DNA of 48,938 nucleotides from Candidatus Nitrosopelagicus sp. (lineage in GTDB: Archaea > Thermoproteota > Nitrososphaeria > Nitrososphaerales > Nitrosopumilaceae), in assembly GCA_028345095.1 (NCBI GenBank), contig JAOMCQ010000007.1:1-48938 (forward strand). Reading direction: 5' to 3'. Below, piece after piece: positions 25,177 through 33,953 of the stretch. A model generated the notes under the pieces. It made no database searches and was not told where the DNA came from. It saw only the letters and a program-made list of their open reading frames with translations. Numbering within the stretch: the stretch's first letter is position 1; each line of letters opens with the position of its first letter. Made by a program: the position numbers and the translations under genes.

Positions 25177-25650
25177 TTGAGTAAATATGCAAATGCAACA
25201 CAACCAACTGAAAAATCGCTAAATTATGTAATACCTATAATTTTGCTAGTTTTTTTTGGATTAGTGTATGCAATGTCACTACGAGCAGATAATGGATTTG
25301 TTAGTTTCATATTAATTGGAATTGCTCTAGTCACAATAGTTTACTGGACCAAAGTAATCAAGAAAATGGTTATCACTCAAAAACCAAAATTTACTGCAAG
25401 AGAACAAGAAACAAAGAACTGGGTATATGATTTAATCAAAGGAGATAACGAAACAGTTTTTGTTGCAGAAGTTCCAGGACCAGAAGACAAAATTGCCGTC
25501 AGATTAATCGATGGTACTTTATACATCAGAGGCTCACAAGGATTTTCAAAAGAAGTTCAAATCGAAGGATCAAAAGAAATGGAAATCGGAGATTTCAAAT
25601 ATAGAAATGGTGTATTGACATTAAGAATTAAAACATCAGAAGCTCTTTGA
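25177..25650 (+). CDS. Membrane-anchored Hsp20-like domain protein
   Basis: 157 aa from a TTG at 25177; the frame could begin at 25117 but a TATA-like box lies between. Two hydrophobic helices occupy about residues 16-36 and 42-64. The soluble C-terminus resembles the alpha-crystallin/Hsp20 fold: VFVAEVPGPEDKIAVRLIDG, TLYIRG, and GVLTLRIK in the family order. A small heat-shock domain on a membrane anchor may protect membrane proteins; that is inference. It overlaps top6A at its 3' end by 15 bases. Confidence 0.6.
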   Translation: MSKYANATQPTEKSLNYVIPIILLVFFGLVYAMSLRADNGFVSFILIGIALVTIVYWTKVIKKMVITQKPKFTAREQETKNWVYDLIKGDNETVFVAEVPGPEDKIAVRLIDGTLYIRGSQGFSKEVQIEGSKEMEIGDFKYRNGVLTLRIKTSEAL

Positions 25651-26757
25651 TTCTTCTAACTTTTTTGGTAAATATTTTTCAGTAATATTGTTAAGACCAT
25701 ATTTAGAAAATGCTTCTAGTTCTGCTTTTCTCTTGATTTTTATGAATACTTCAAGTTCTCTTTTCCATAATCCTTCTTGATATCTAGGATCTTTCAATAA
25801 ATCATAGCAACGTTTGATATCAGATTCGGTCATTGGGATTGTAGGAAGTTTGAATTTATCAATATCTGTAGCCCATACACCCATCCATTTTGCGTCAGGT
25901 ACGGTTAATCCTTTTAGATGAGCTGCATTTGCTGAGCCAGATTTTATAACCATTGCAATATGTTCCCCGTACACATCTCCATCAGTCAAGATTACAACAG
26001 GCAAACTCATTTCATCATGTAATCTTTTTAACAAAGTACGAGTTGAACGAGGAGCTTGACCACCGGTATTGATAATTATTGATTTAAATTTTTTGTCAAC
26101 TTGTTCTTCTACAAATCTAGTGAACAAACCACCTTTTTCTATTGCAATTACAAGTTCAGCACTAGTATCAACTAATTCTGCAGAAGTCATACTTGGACCA
26201 ATTGCATATCCATCAGGATGACTAGAAAGATTCTGTGTCTTTCCTTCATATCCAGGAATTGTGTATTCTATTGTTAAATCACCAAAAATACTACTTCTCT
26301 CTTCAGGAAATACATAGAAATCTTCTCTAGGTTGAGACAAAACAGCTTCTAAATCAACTATGATATTATCAGATTCACCTTGGTCCTCAAAGTCTACAGC
26401 AAATGCTTGAGAAGAATAATAAACGTCTCGAAGAGTAGAGGATTTTTTTTCATGTGTTAATTTGTTGGCAAAAAATGCAAGCCATAATAATTGAGTGAAT
26501 GAACGCAATTGCGAGCTATTTCTTGAACTTCTTAGAGAAGTATTAGTTCCAAGTACATACTGTCTTAATTTTTTATCATAAATGATATTGCTGATGGAAC
26601 GATTTGGGATTGAGAATTTTGGGAATTCGCCATTTTCAAGATCTTCATACACTTGAGCACCATGTTTTTTGAGAAGACTAATCAAATTTTTTGATTTATC
26701 AATTTTCTCTTTTTTAGTCTGTTTTTTGGTTTCTTTTTTAGTCTGTTTTTTAGCCAT
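25636..26757 (-). CDS. top6A: DNA topoisomerase VI subunit A
   Basis: 373 aa, Spo11/Top6A family. It cuts both DNA strands to relax supercoils and decatenate. The winged-helix domain carries TLRDVYYSSQ with likely catalytic Tyr114. The TOPRIM domain has IEKGG and LTDGDVYG. A Lys/Thr-rich N-terminal tail (KKQTKKETKKQTKKE) is unusual and arises from a short internal repeat. It is the last gene of the aIF2-beta to Top6 operon, overlapping top6B by eight bases. Confidence 0.95.
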   Translation of the reverse strand: MAKKQTKKETKKQTKKEKIDKSKNLISLLKKHGAQVYEDLENGEFPKFSIPNRSISNIIYDKKLRQYVLGTNTSLRSSRNSSQLRSFTQLLWLAFFANKLTHEKKSSTLRDVYYSSQAFAVDFEDQGESDNIIVDLEAVLSQPREDFYVFPEERSSIFGDLTIEYTIPGYEGKTQNLSSHPDGYAIGPSMTSAELVDTSAELVIAIEKGGLFTRFVEEQVDKKFKSIIINTGGQAPRSTRTLLKRLHDEMSLPVVILTDGDVYGEHIAMVIKSGSANAAHLKGLTVPDAKWMGVWATDIDKFKLPTIPMTESDIKRCYDLLKDPRYQEGLWKRELEVFIKIKRKAELEAFSKYGLNNITEKYLPKKLEESKSF

Positions 26758-28621
26758 TCTTTTTTACCTCTTCTATTGATCCATCTGAATTAGTCAATGC
26801 AGTTTCTTCTTTTATCATTTCTTTATAGTTTGGTTCTTTTTTGTTTCCAGATAATTCAGTACAAAATTGTGCAACAAGCGGCAAATATTTTGAATATAGA
26901 TTTGCACGTTTTTTTGCCATTTCAGCTTGACCTTTTTTAGACATATATCCAGAAAGTTTTCTTGATAAAAATTGAAGTGCCAATCTAAGTTCTTTTTCAA
27001 TTTCAGGTCGGTCTGCAACATTTTCTTTTCCTACTGTTTTGTATGGTACCCTAGTTGAACAAATATGAGAAACAATAATCATAGGTGCAGAATCATTTTT
27101 CACTTTATAGCGATTCCAATCAGTATCTTTTACAACCTTTAGTACCACATCACTACCTTCATCATATAATAATGGAATTCTATTTGCAAATCGGTAAACA
27201 GTAGTACCACGTGTTTCAATTTTACCTCCATATGCGATTCCCATTTCAATAACAAATGGAAATCCAGAATATGCAGATGCAGTTCTTTGAACTACAGCCA
27301 TAAAATCAGGTTCGAATCTTCTCTCAATTCCTTTTTCAAGTGGACCATCACCAAGCGGTGCTAAACATGTAGGATCAGGAGATCTAAATCCTTCATATGT
27401 TTGCAATGCATCGCTTAATTTTACTAATTCTTGGTCAGTCATATTTCCAACTCTAGTTTCTGGTTTAAACTTGGCAAATTTACAAAATTCCAATGCAGCT
27501 GTTGGACCTACTCTTTGGAATCTTTTAGATAAAAAGTGGGTGAGAGACTCACCTTGAACAGTATTTGCCAATTGTTTGTAGTAATGACTTTCAACATCCA
27601 TATCAGCTACAAGGGTTTGAGAAGTGCTGTAATCCCAATAAATTAATTTATTATTTCTAAGATCAACATCTTCAATTCTAATTCTTTGTAATTTTTCAAA
27701 ATCTGCTTCAAGGAATGACATTAGAGCAATCACAACACGTACAGGTCTGGTAAGTGATTTCCATTTTTTTTCTGTCTTTTTCATGATTTCATCGTATGTA
27801 AATTTCTTTTTTGACATTCCAAGTTCTTTTCTAACTTTTTCAATCATTTTATCATCAACATTTGGAATTTGATAGTGTGTATCTACAAGCATCCGACGAA
27901 TTGTTTCAACATCAATTCCATAAGGATGAGGTGCAATAATTGTCGGGGCAGGTGGCATTGAACGAATTATTGCTTTATGATGGAATTTCTCACCTTTAGG
28001 ATCATCAAAAGATATAGTTGCATATGGAGTAATCAACGAAGTTTGATAGACATAATCACGAATTTTTGTACCTGCTTTGGAATAATCACCATCTAAACAA
28101 ATACTCACACTCAATCCTTTTTCAGAACTAGATGTTTCTTGTTTTTTTAGTATGACAGGTTTATTTTTTTGTATATCAAGTAGCATTTCATAATCAAAAC
28201 GAGTTTTTCCATCTGCATTGCTTTTTACTTTTACAGCTTTGTTTGTAGTAATTTGCCCATACAGTATAGCCATTGTTGCACCTAATCCAAACATTCCACG
28301 AGCTTGTTTAAGACCAAATTTTGAACCATACAAAACAGTTCCAAATGCAAGAGGGACATGTTTTGAAGGAATTCCAGGACCATTGTCTTTTACAGTTAAG
28401 ATGTACTGTTTTGGGTCAGGTTTTTCTGGATCTACTGCTTTAATTGTCATGTGAATATTAGGTAAGATTCCACTATGATCACACGCATCAAGTGAATTTT
28501 CTACAAATTCACGTACTGCAGTGTATAATGAACGAGTAGGATTACTAAATCCTGCAAGATCACGATTACGGTAAAAGAACTCACTAGGAGAAATTTGATT
28601 AAATTGTTCCTTAGAAGACAT
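26750..28621 (-). CDS. top6B: DNA topoisomerase VI subunit B
   Basis: 623 aa from the ATG at 28621 (MSSKEQFNQISPSEFF), the usual family opening; a longer ORF to 28735 adds 38 residues that read antisense-like and overlap the KH gene deeply. GHKL ATPase motifs: VREFVENSLDACD, VKDNGPGIP, FGLGATMAI. A helical H2TH region and a transducer domain follow, then a charged tail. It forms A2B2 with Top6A. The start overlaps the KH gene by 11 bases. Confidence 0.95.
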   Translation of the reverse strand: MSSKEQFNQISPSEFFYRNRDLAGFSNPTRSLYTAVREFVENSLDACDHSGILPNIHMTIKAVDPEKPDPKQYILTVKDNGPGIPSKHVPLAFGTVLYGSKFGLKQARGMFGLGATMAILYGQITTNKAVKVKSNADGKTRFDYEMLLDIQKNKPVILKKQETSSSEKGLSVSICLDGDYSKAGTKIRDYVYQTSLITPYATISFDDPKGEKFHHKAIIRSMPPAPTIIAPHPYGIDVETIRRMLVDTHYQIPNVDDKMIEKVRKELGMSKKKFTYDEIMKKTEKKWKSLTRPVRVVIALMSFLEADFEKLQRIRIEDVDLRNNKLIYWDYSTSQTLVADMDVESHYYKQLANTVQGESLTHFLSKRFQRVGPTAALEFCKFAKFKPETRVGNMTDQELVKLSDALQTYEGFRSPDPTCLAPLGDGPLEKGIERRFEPDFMAVVQRTASAYSGFPFVIEMGIAYGGKIETRGTTVYRFANRIPLLYDEGSDVVLKVVKDTDWNRYKVKNDSAPMIIVSHICSTRVPYKTVGKENVADRPEIEKELRLALQFLSRKLSGYMSKKGQAEMAKKRANLYSKYLPLVAQFCTELSGNKKEPNYKEMIKEETALTNSDGSIEEVKKNG

Positions 28622-29180
28622 CTTGATTTTCCCACAATAATGCTTTATCAGCTTTTTCACGTCTTCTAGCAGATTCCAGTTTACTGTAAACTGGACCATG
28701 CATACTACCACTACAAAGTGAAGCAATTGCATCAACTGCTAAGCGTAATTGATTTGGTTCTCCAATTATTCCAACAGTTCTACCATAAACAGAAATTGTT
28801 GCACCAGTTAAATTTTCCATGTTTAACCTAGCCGTTCCATTTTCACCAATAATTCTTCCTTTAATTCGTTCAATTTGATCAGGTGATTTTCCACCAAACT
28901 CACGCAAATCAATAACATGTAGACTATTTTCTCCACGTAAAAGTCGTAATGCATTTTCTGGTGAGAACCCCCTACCAATTGCAGAAACAATTTCAACTGA
29001 TTTGAATGGGCTTATGTTTCCATCAATTTTATCACTAGTAATCATTACTTCACCTGTTTCACTATCTATATTCAAATCAACATGACATTTTTTTTCGATT
29101 TGACGTTTGGTGTTTCCAGATTTTCCTATGATGACGCCAATTCTTTCAATTGGAATTCTAATTAATTTTTCAAAGCTCAT
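28611..29180 (-). CDS. KH-domain RNA-binding protein (Dim2/Pno1-like)
   Basis: 189 aa with two KH domains. GVIIGKSGNTKRQIE and GRIIGENGTARLNME hold the GxxG loops. The archaeal/eukaryotic Dim2 family binds the 3' end of pre-16S rRNA during small-subunit maturation. It is encoded directly after RIO1 (four-base overlap), also a 40S maturation factor, which supports that role. Confidence 0.88.
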   Translation of the reverse strand: MSFEKLIRIPIERIGVIIGKSGNTKRQIEKKCHVDLNIDSETGEVMITSDKIDGNISPFKSVEIVSAIGRGFSPENALRLLRGENSLHVIDLREFGGKSPDQIERIKGRIIGENGTARLNMENLTGATISVYGRTVGIIGEPNQLRLAVDAIASLCSGSMHGPVYSKLESARRREKADKALLWENQDVF

Positions 29181-29956
29181 TTTGTTATCCTTTCGAGAAT
29201 ATCAGCAGGATTTTCTACTGTTAATCCTCGTTTTACAAAGAAGTTGGTTATGTTATTAATGTCTCTTTTCAAAAAATTCATTGTATTAGGGTGCGTTGTA
29301 TCAACTGCAGATCCCAAATCAAACAATTTTAGACCAGTTTTTGTTTTAAAAATATTATATTCTGAAAAATCACCATGAACTAATTTTGCTTTTTTGAATA
29401 AATCAGAAATTAAAGTGATTGATTGACGGTAATCATTTTCATCAACTTCAGATTCCAATAGAGTATTCTCAGGTTTTCCATCTTTTCCCTCGAAATCCAT
29501 TATGAGTATATTTTTTGATACATGTCTAGGTTTTACCACAGATATTCCACAGTCATAACATTTTGAAATATTTTGGAATTCTTTTCTAGCCCAGAGATAA
29601 ACTAGATTTTTTGTTCCTTTTTTAACATTGGTAAATCTAGGATCACCCATAACATATTGACTTCTTTTTTTAAAATTTGATGTGGTAACCAAGTAAATTT
29701 TTAATGCTATATCATTATTTTCAGCATCTTTTGCCCAAAATACTACAGATTCCTTTCCAGCTTTTACAACTCCATTAACATAAGAAATTATTTTTGAGGT
29801 GATTAGATCATAAAGTTGCATTACAGTAATTTTATCTAAAACCTCATTGACTACTTTATTTTTTTTAAATCCATCATCAAGAGTTTTCTTTTTTTTCTTT
29901 TGTTCAAGTTTAGATTTTACCTTTAATTCAATTTTTTTTTCAGAATTATTAGACAT
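29177..29956 (-). CDS. rio1: RIO1 serine protein kinase
   Basis: 259 aa. A Lys-rich N-terminus is followed by the RIO kinase core: the degenerate ATP loop VKAGKESVVFW, catalytic Lys in ALKIYL, the RIO1-specific FKKRSQYV flexible loop, HGDFSEYNI catalytic loop, and LFDLGSAV metal loop. RIO1 acts late in small-subunit assembly. Genes on both sides (aIF1A, Dim2-like) are translation-related. Confidence 0.92.
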   Translation of the reverse strand: MSNNSEKKIELKVKSKLEQKKKKKTLDDGFKKNKVVNEVLDKITVMQLYDLITSKIISYVNGVVKAGKESVVFWAKDAENNDIALKIYLVTTSNFKKRSQYVMGDPRFTNVKKGTKNLVYLWARKEFQNISKCYDCGISVVKPRHVSKNILIMDFEGKDGKPENTLLESEVDENDYRQSITLISDLFKKAKLVHGDFSEYNIFKTKTGLKLFDLGSAVDTTHPNTMNFLKRDINNITNFFVKRGLTVENPADILERITK

Positions 29957-29996
29957 ACCTTATATCATATCTACAAATAATAAATCATTTCTGGGA

Positions 29997-30308
29997 TCAA
30001 AAGTCTTTTGGGATATGATCATTATCTTTCAGCCAATCCACTTGAGGTAAGGTAAATCTCCAAACTATATCTCCACGTTCATCTTGTTTGAAATCCCATG
30101 GTGCAATTACTACAACATCATTGTCTCTAATCCAAATTCTTCGTTTTAGTTTTCCACGAATTCTTCCTCTTCTAGTAATATCATCAGTACATTTTACAAG
30201 AACCTGATCACTTCCTAAAAGTTTGATAACTCTACCATACATTTCACCTTCTTCAGCTAATCTAATTTCTTTTAATGCACTTTCATTGAGTACTTTGCGT
30301 TTTCCCAC
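29997..30308 (-). CDS. eif1A: Translation initiation factor aIF1A
   Basis: 103 aa OB-fold protein. EMYGRVIKLLGSDQVLVKC, GRIRGKLKRRIWIRDNDVV and ending IPKDF match archaeal aIF1A. It promotes scanning-like start-site selection and subunit binding. It precedes rio1 by 40 bases on the same strand. Confidence 0.94.
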   Translation of the reverse strand: MGKRKVLNESALKEIRLAEEGEMYGRVIKLLGSDQVLVKCTDDITRRGRIRGKLKRRIWIRDNDVVVIAPWDFKQDERGDIVWRFTLPQVDWLKDNDHIPKDF

Positions 30309-30344
30309 GCAAAAGATATGTAAATTTTGTATATAATTGTGGTG

Positions 30345-30641
30345 TTACATCTTAAAGACTAGTAAAAATGGAATACCTTCTATTCGTCTTATACTTTTTT
30401 CAGAACCAATTCCTAAACTTGTTGCTAATGAAATTGTTTTTTCACCAACCATATTAATAGAATTACATTTTTTTAGTAAATTTTTTGCCTCATGTTCATC
30501 AACATCTCTTTCAGCATAATAATTTGGATTAATTTTGATTTTTGTATTTCCATCATGAAATGTTTTATCAACTAATTCAGAATCACAAATATTCAGCATT
30601 AAGTTTCCACTTGCGCTAATAACTTTTGTAGAAAAAAGCAT
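30345..30641 (-). CDS. DUF424 family protein
   Basis: 98 aa. The DUF424 pattern is visible: VISASGNLMLNICDSELVDK, then a middle YYAERDVD segment, NMVGEKTISLATSLGIG, and IEGIPFLLV. The family is found in archaea next to translation genes but has no clear function. Its start overlaps the aIF2-beta stop by one base, pointing to translational coupling. Confidence 0.85.
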   Translation of the reverse strand: MLFSTKVISASGNLMLNICDSELVDKTFHDGNTKIKINPNYYAERDVDEHEAKNLLKKCNSINMVGEKTISLATSLGIGSEKSIRRIEGIPFLLVFKM

Positions 30642-31060
30642 TATGCATATTTACCTTTAATGGTAGACTTTGCTCCACATGCCTCACATATTAAAAAAGA
30701 AATTCTATTTTCTTTTTCTACTTTAGTATCAGGACTTTGACATGTTGGACATTCAACATAATCTTTCAAGTATATTCCAAACAATCTAGTAAAATCATCA
30801 GGATCACGTTTACCAACAAAGATTGCTTTTTCACCAACACGATCAGCAGGGACTGCAAATTCTTTTGACAAGTATTGTAAGATTATGTTAGGTTCTCTTC
30901 TCAATGCTTTTGGAAAATCTGCAAAGTTTCTGAGAATTGTTTTTTTTCCTTCCCAAGTAATATCAATTGGCGGTAATTCAAAACGTTTACCTGATGAAGA
31001 TGTGTTTGAAATATTTTTTTCAATTCTTTTTAATAAATTCTCATAATCAGATTTTGTCAT
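30641..31060 (-). CDS. eif2b: Translation initiation factor aIF2 subunit beta
   Basis: 139 aa. aIF2-beta is part of the aIF2 complex that delivers initiator tRNA. The alpha-beta core includes KTILRNFADFPKALRR. The zinc ribbon is CPTC...CEAC near the C-terminus. It heads a likely seven-gene minus-strand operon ending with top6A. A TATA box lies upstream (31083-31089). Confidence 0.94.
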   Translation of the reverse strand: MTKSDYENLLKRIEKNISNTSSSGKRFELPPIDITWEGKKTILRNFADFPKALRREPNIILQYLSKEFAVPADRVGEKAIFVGKRDPDDFTRLFGIYLKDYVECPTCQSPDTKVEKENRISFLICEACGAKSTIKGKYA

Positions 31061-31082
31061 AACTAACAGTTGTTCAAATCCC

Positions 31083-31089
31083 CTATATG
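31083..31089 (-). promoter_or_regulatory. TATA box of the aIF2-beta operon
   Basis: On the minus strand CATATAG lies about 26 bases before the ATG at 31060, the spacing for a leaderless start. Confidence 0.5.
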
Positions 31090-31116
31090 GGTTTAGTTAG
31101 AAAAAGGAAAGGGTGT

Positions 31117-31260
31117 CTAAGGTTTACCTATTCGGAAAACTTTAGTTCCGCATTCGCCACACACGCCTTTTACAGCTGGACGACCATTTTTTAATTTAGT
31201 CTCTTCTGCGTTTTGAATTTCTCTTTTTTGTCTGCATTTTACGCAATATGCTTCAGTCAT
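31117..31260 (-). CDS. Small zinc-ribbon protein (DUF5679-like)
   Basis: 47 aa. CVKCRQKREI near the start and VCGECGTKVFRIG near the end give four cysteines in two CxxC knuckles, typical of small archaeal zinc ribbons (DUF5679-like). It lies 56 bases upstream of aIF2-beta on the same strand. It is too short for many gene callers but fills the gap cleanly with good composition. Role unknown, possibly in translation. Confidence 0.75.
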   Translation of the reverse strand: MTEAYCVKCRQKREIQNAEETKLKNGRPAVKGVCGECGTKVFRIGKP

Positions 31261-31352
31261 ATATCAAACCCAAAACAATCTTCTATTTGAAAAGAGAATG
31301 TGAATATTATTTCACTTTAGACTAGAACTGAAGGATTTTTTTTATAAACTAA

Positions 31353-31380
31353 TTTGAAAAATTTTCAAAATTTGATCAAA
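31353..31380. promoter_or_regulatory. Two adjacent palindromes in an AT-rich promoter region
   Basis: TTTGAAAA-A-TTTTCAAA (31353-31369) is an exact inverted repeat and is followed at once by the perfect palindrome TTTGATCAAA (31371-31380). The 199-base gap holds no gene and separates the divergent zinc-ribbon and membrane-protein genes. It is a candidate operator; AT-richness makes chance possible. Confidence 0.35.
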
Positions 31381-31459
31381 AATCTTGAATTATTTAAAAA
31401 ATTAGTGAAAATCCAAATAAAATAGATCAGTATTATAATGATCAAAGCTTAAAACTGAT

Positions 31460-31963
31460 ATGAGTTCTAAACGAGGAGTTGGAATTACAGTAGCAATATT
31501 AGTTATAATCACAATTGCAAGTTTTTCGGTTTGGATAGTAAATAATACAACAAATACAGAAATGACAATCGTGGTAACTGATTTTGAGAATCATCAAGAA
31601 GGTATTTCAGAAAGACATAAGGTAATTGCAAACGCAGTTGTAGAATCATTTTCAGAATTAATTAATGAACAAATTTCAACAGAAGAATATATCAGAATTG
31701 CAGAAGTTTCGTCATCACAGAATAATTCATTGTTAATGGAATTAGCATATAGTGATGCACCAGAAGAATGGCAAGAAAATTACATTAATCGTATTGCATC
31801 ACTCAAATCATTTGAGGCATATATCATAGAAACAATGGTAATTGCAAATTTAATTGAGAATGATGGTAAACAAGAACAAAAAACCGAGATTATGAATAAT
31901 ATAGAAAAATTGAAACAAGAATCAATCCTATATGCTCAGATGGCAGATACATCAAAACCATGA
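31460..31963 (+). CDS. Membrane-anchored hypothetical protein
   Basis: 167 aa. One N-terminal transmembrane helix (about 8-28) follows a short basic start MSSKRG, so the remainder is outside the cell. The external part is mostly helical and acidic (LINEQISTEEYIRIAE), with no cysteine. Function not recognised. The next gene, DUF373, is 70 bases downstream. Confidence 0.7.
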   Translation: MSSKRGVGITVAILVIITIASFSVWIVNNTTNTEMTIVVTDFENHQEGISERHKVIANAVVESFSELINEQISTEEYIRIAEVSSSQNNSLLMELAYSDAPEEWQENYINRIASLKSFEAYIIETMVIANLIENDGKQEQKTEIMNNIEKLKQESILYAQMADTSKP

Positions 31964-32033
31964 GTAAATACAAAAAATACTATATTCATTAGTTGGAAAT
32001 CATTAAAAGGTAATTTTGTAATTAATATTCATA

Positions 32034-33173
32034 ATGTCCGAGAACAAGAAATTAGAAAGAGACATAGAGTCTACTATTGCTTCAAAATTACTTGTAATTT
32101 GTGTAGATAGAGATGATGATGTTGGTAAAAAAGCAGGAATTACAACTCCAGTTGTGGGTAGAGATTCATGCATTAATGCTGCACAAAGACTCGCTTTAGA
32201 GGATCCAGAAGATGCGGATTCAAATTCTATATTTTATGCTGTAAAAACTTATGAAGATTTGGTCAGTAAAGGATACAATGTAGAAGTTGTAGTTGTTGCA
32301 GGAGTAGATAAAAGAGGTGTTCAAGCAGATGAAAAAATTGTTAGTGAAATAAAATCAGTTTTACAAACATTTTCAGCAAATGGAGCAGTTATTGTTTCAG
32401 ACGGTGAAGATGATGAAATGGTAATTCCAGTTATTCAAAATGTCATACCAGTAGTATCTGTCCAAAGAGTTGTGATGCAAGTTAGTAGAACAATTGAACA
32501 CTCCTATGCAGTATTTGGAAAATTTTTGAAAACAGCAATATATGATAAAACATATTCAAAATTCTTTTTGGGTGTTCCAGGAATTTTATTATTAATTGGA
32601 GGTATTGGAACAGTGGTAGGTTATACTGCAGAAATTTTTGCAGTTTTAGTTAGTATTCTTGGAGGTGCATTTTTAATTCGTGCATTCGATATAGATAAGT
32701 CATGGTCCAATTGGACAAAAGCAACTCCTACTGGTTTCATTAGAATATTTGCACTAATAACAGGAGCAATATTGATTCTTGCATCAGTTCCTGCAGGTGT
32801 TACAAATATTGATCCACAATTATTTGAAACAGGAATGGATTTCACACAATCAGTATCAAATCAAGTAATAGTGGGACAATTTCTTCAAGGTTTATTTCCA
32901 TTTTTGTGGATGGGACTTGGAACAATTTCAGCTGGTATCTTGATTAGTAATTGGTTAAATAGAAAATTAAAACATATCAGTGATGTTTTGAGAATTATTG
33001 TATTAGCAGCAATTTATCCAACTGTTGCACAATTTACAAATATACTAACAACAAATGATAGTTCATTTACATTAATTCCACCACTTTTAGTTGGTGCAGC
33101 AATAACACTGATATCAGCCACACTACTTTTCCGTAGATACAGGAGAAGAGGTGGCAAATTATTAACGGAATAA
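32034..33173 (+). CDS. DUF373 family membrane protein
   Basis: 379 aa. The N-terminal 170 residues are a soluble domain with VICVDRDDDVGKKAGI, VVVAGVDKRGVQADE, and VSDGEDDE, diagnostic for DUF373. The C-terminal half has about six transmembrane helices (from about residue 185) and a basic tail RRYRRRGG. The family is archaeal and uncharacterised, often near isoprenoid genes, as here beside uppS. Its last bases hold a Shine-Dalgarno motif that may serve uppS. Confidence 0.85.
   Translation: MSENKKLERDIESTIASKLLVICVDRDDDVGKKAGITTPVVGRDSCINAAQRLALEDPEDADSNSIFYAVKTYEDLVSKGYNVEVVVVAGVDKRGVQADEKIVSEIKSVLQTFSANGAVIVSDGEDDEMVIPVIQNVIPVVSVQRVVMQVSRTIEHSYAVFGKFLKTAIYDKTYSKFFLGVPGILLLIGGIGTVVGYTAEIFAVLVSILGGAFLIRAFDIDKSWSNWTKATPTGFIRIFALITGAILILASVPAGVTNIDPQLFETGMDFTQSVSNQVIVGQFLQGLFPFLWMGLGTISAGILISNWLNRKLKHISDVLRIIVLAAIYPTVAQFTNILTTNDSSFTLIPPLLVGAAITLISATLLFRRYRRRGGKLLTE
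33148..33153 (+). promoter_or_regulatory. Shine-Dalgarno motif ahead of uppS
   Basis: GAGGTG inside the end of the DUF373 gene lies 4 bases before ATT 33158 and 7 bases before ATT 33161, in the uppS frame. No ATG, GTG or TTG lies in frame downstream until 33251. Confidence 0.5.
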
Positions 33174-33952
33174 AAGACGCGGCACTATATCTTTCAGGAT
33201 TTTATTCAATCTATTCCAATAGATTAGAAAACCATATTCTTCAAGGCGATATGCCTAATCATATAGCAATAATTCTAGATGGAAATAGACGATGGGCAAA
33301 GAGAAACCTAACAATTCAAGAAAAAGGTCATTTCAAAGGTGCCGATGCTGTAGAAAATTTATTAGATTGGTGTGAAGAGTTCGATATTAAAATTATTACA
33401 TTATATGTCTTGTCAGCCGAAAATTTAGATAGAAAAAATGAAGAATTAGATTATCTCTATGAATTAATCCGAAAGAGATTAGAAAAATTGTACAATGATC
33501 CTAGGATACACAAGAACAAGATGAGAGTAAAAGCATTAGGAACTATAGAATTACTACCAAAATCAATAAAAGATGTTCTTAAAAAATTAGATGAAGTTAC
33601 CAAGAATTATGATAATCATTTTTTGAATATTGCTATAGCTTATGGAGGACAAAATGAATTGGTAGATGCAGTAAAAAAAATTGGAACAAAAATTAAGAAT
33701 GGCGAACTAGATGCAGAAAAAATCAATAAAGAAGTTATTGAATCCAATTTATACACATCACACTTACCTCAATCATCACCAGATATGATTTTAAGAACAT
33801 CAGGAGAAAAACGAATGAGTGGATTTTTGCTTTGGCAAAGTGCATATAGTGAATTAGTATTTTTAGATATTTTTTGGCCAGAATTTAGGAAAATTGATTT
33901 AATGAGAGCAATTAGAACATTTCAAAAACGAAAACGAAGAGTAGGTAAATAA
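33161..33952 (+). CDS. uppS: Isoprenyl (polyprenyl) diphosphate synthase UppS
   Basis: The first in-frame ATG (33251) gives 233 aa starting MPNHIAIILDGNRRWAKR. The frame stays open upstream and encodes AALYLSGFYSIYSNRLEN, then HILQGD, the N-terminal helix normally preceding this motif in archaeal UppS. So translation probably begins at the ATT at 33161 or 33158, behind a GAGGTG motif (263 or 264 aa). The cis-prenyltransferase core includes DGNRRWAKR, YVLSAENLDR, and RTSGEKRMSGFLLWQ. It makes the lipid carrier for glycosylation. It ends one base before the Nudix gene. Confidence 0.85.
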   Translation: MNGIKDAALYLSGFYSIYSNRLENHILQGDMPNHIAIILDGNRRWAKRNLTIQEKGHFKGADAVENLLDWCEEFDIKIITLYVLSAENLDRKNEELDYLYELIRKRLEKLYNDPRIHKNKMRVKALGTIELLPKSIKDVLKKLDEVTKNYDNHFLNIAIAYGGQNELVDAVKKIGTKIKNGELDAEKINKEVIESNLYTSHLPQSSPDMILRTSGEKRMSGFLLWQSAYSELVFLDIFWPEFRKIDLMRAIRTFQKRKRRVGK

Positions 33953-33953
33953 A

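Noticed and set aside
28622-28735. 38-residue N-terminal extension of Top6B
   Set aside because: Unlike any Top6B start, lies within the KH gene, and the ATG at 28621 gives the standard family N-terminus.
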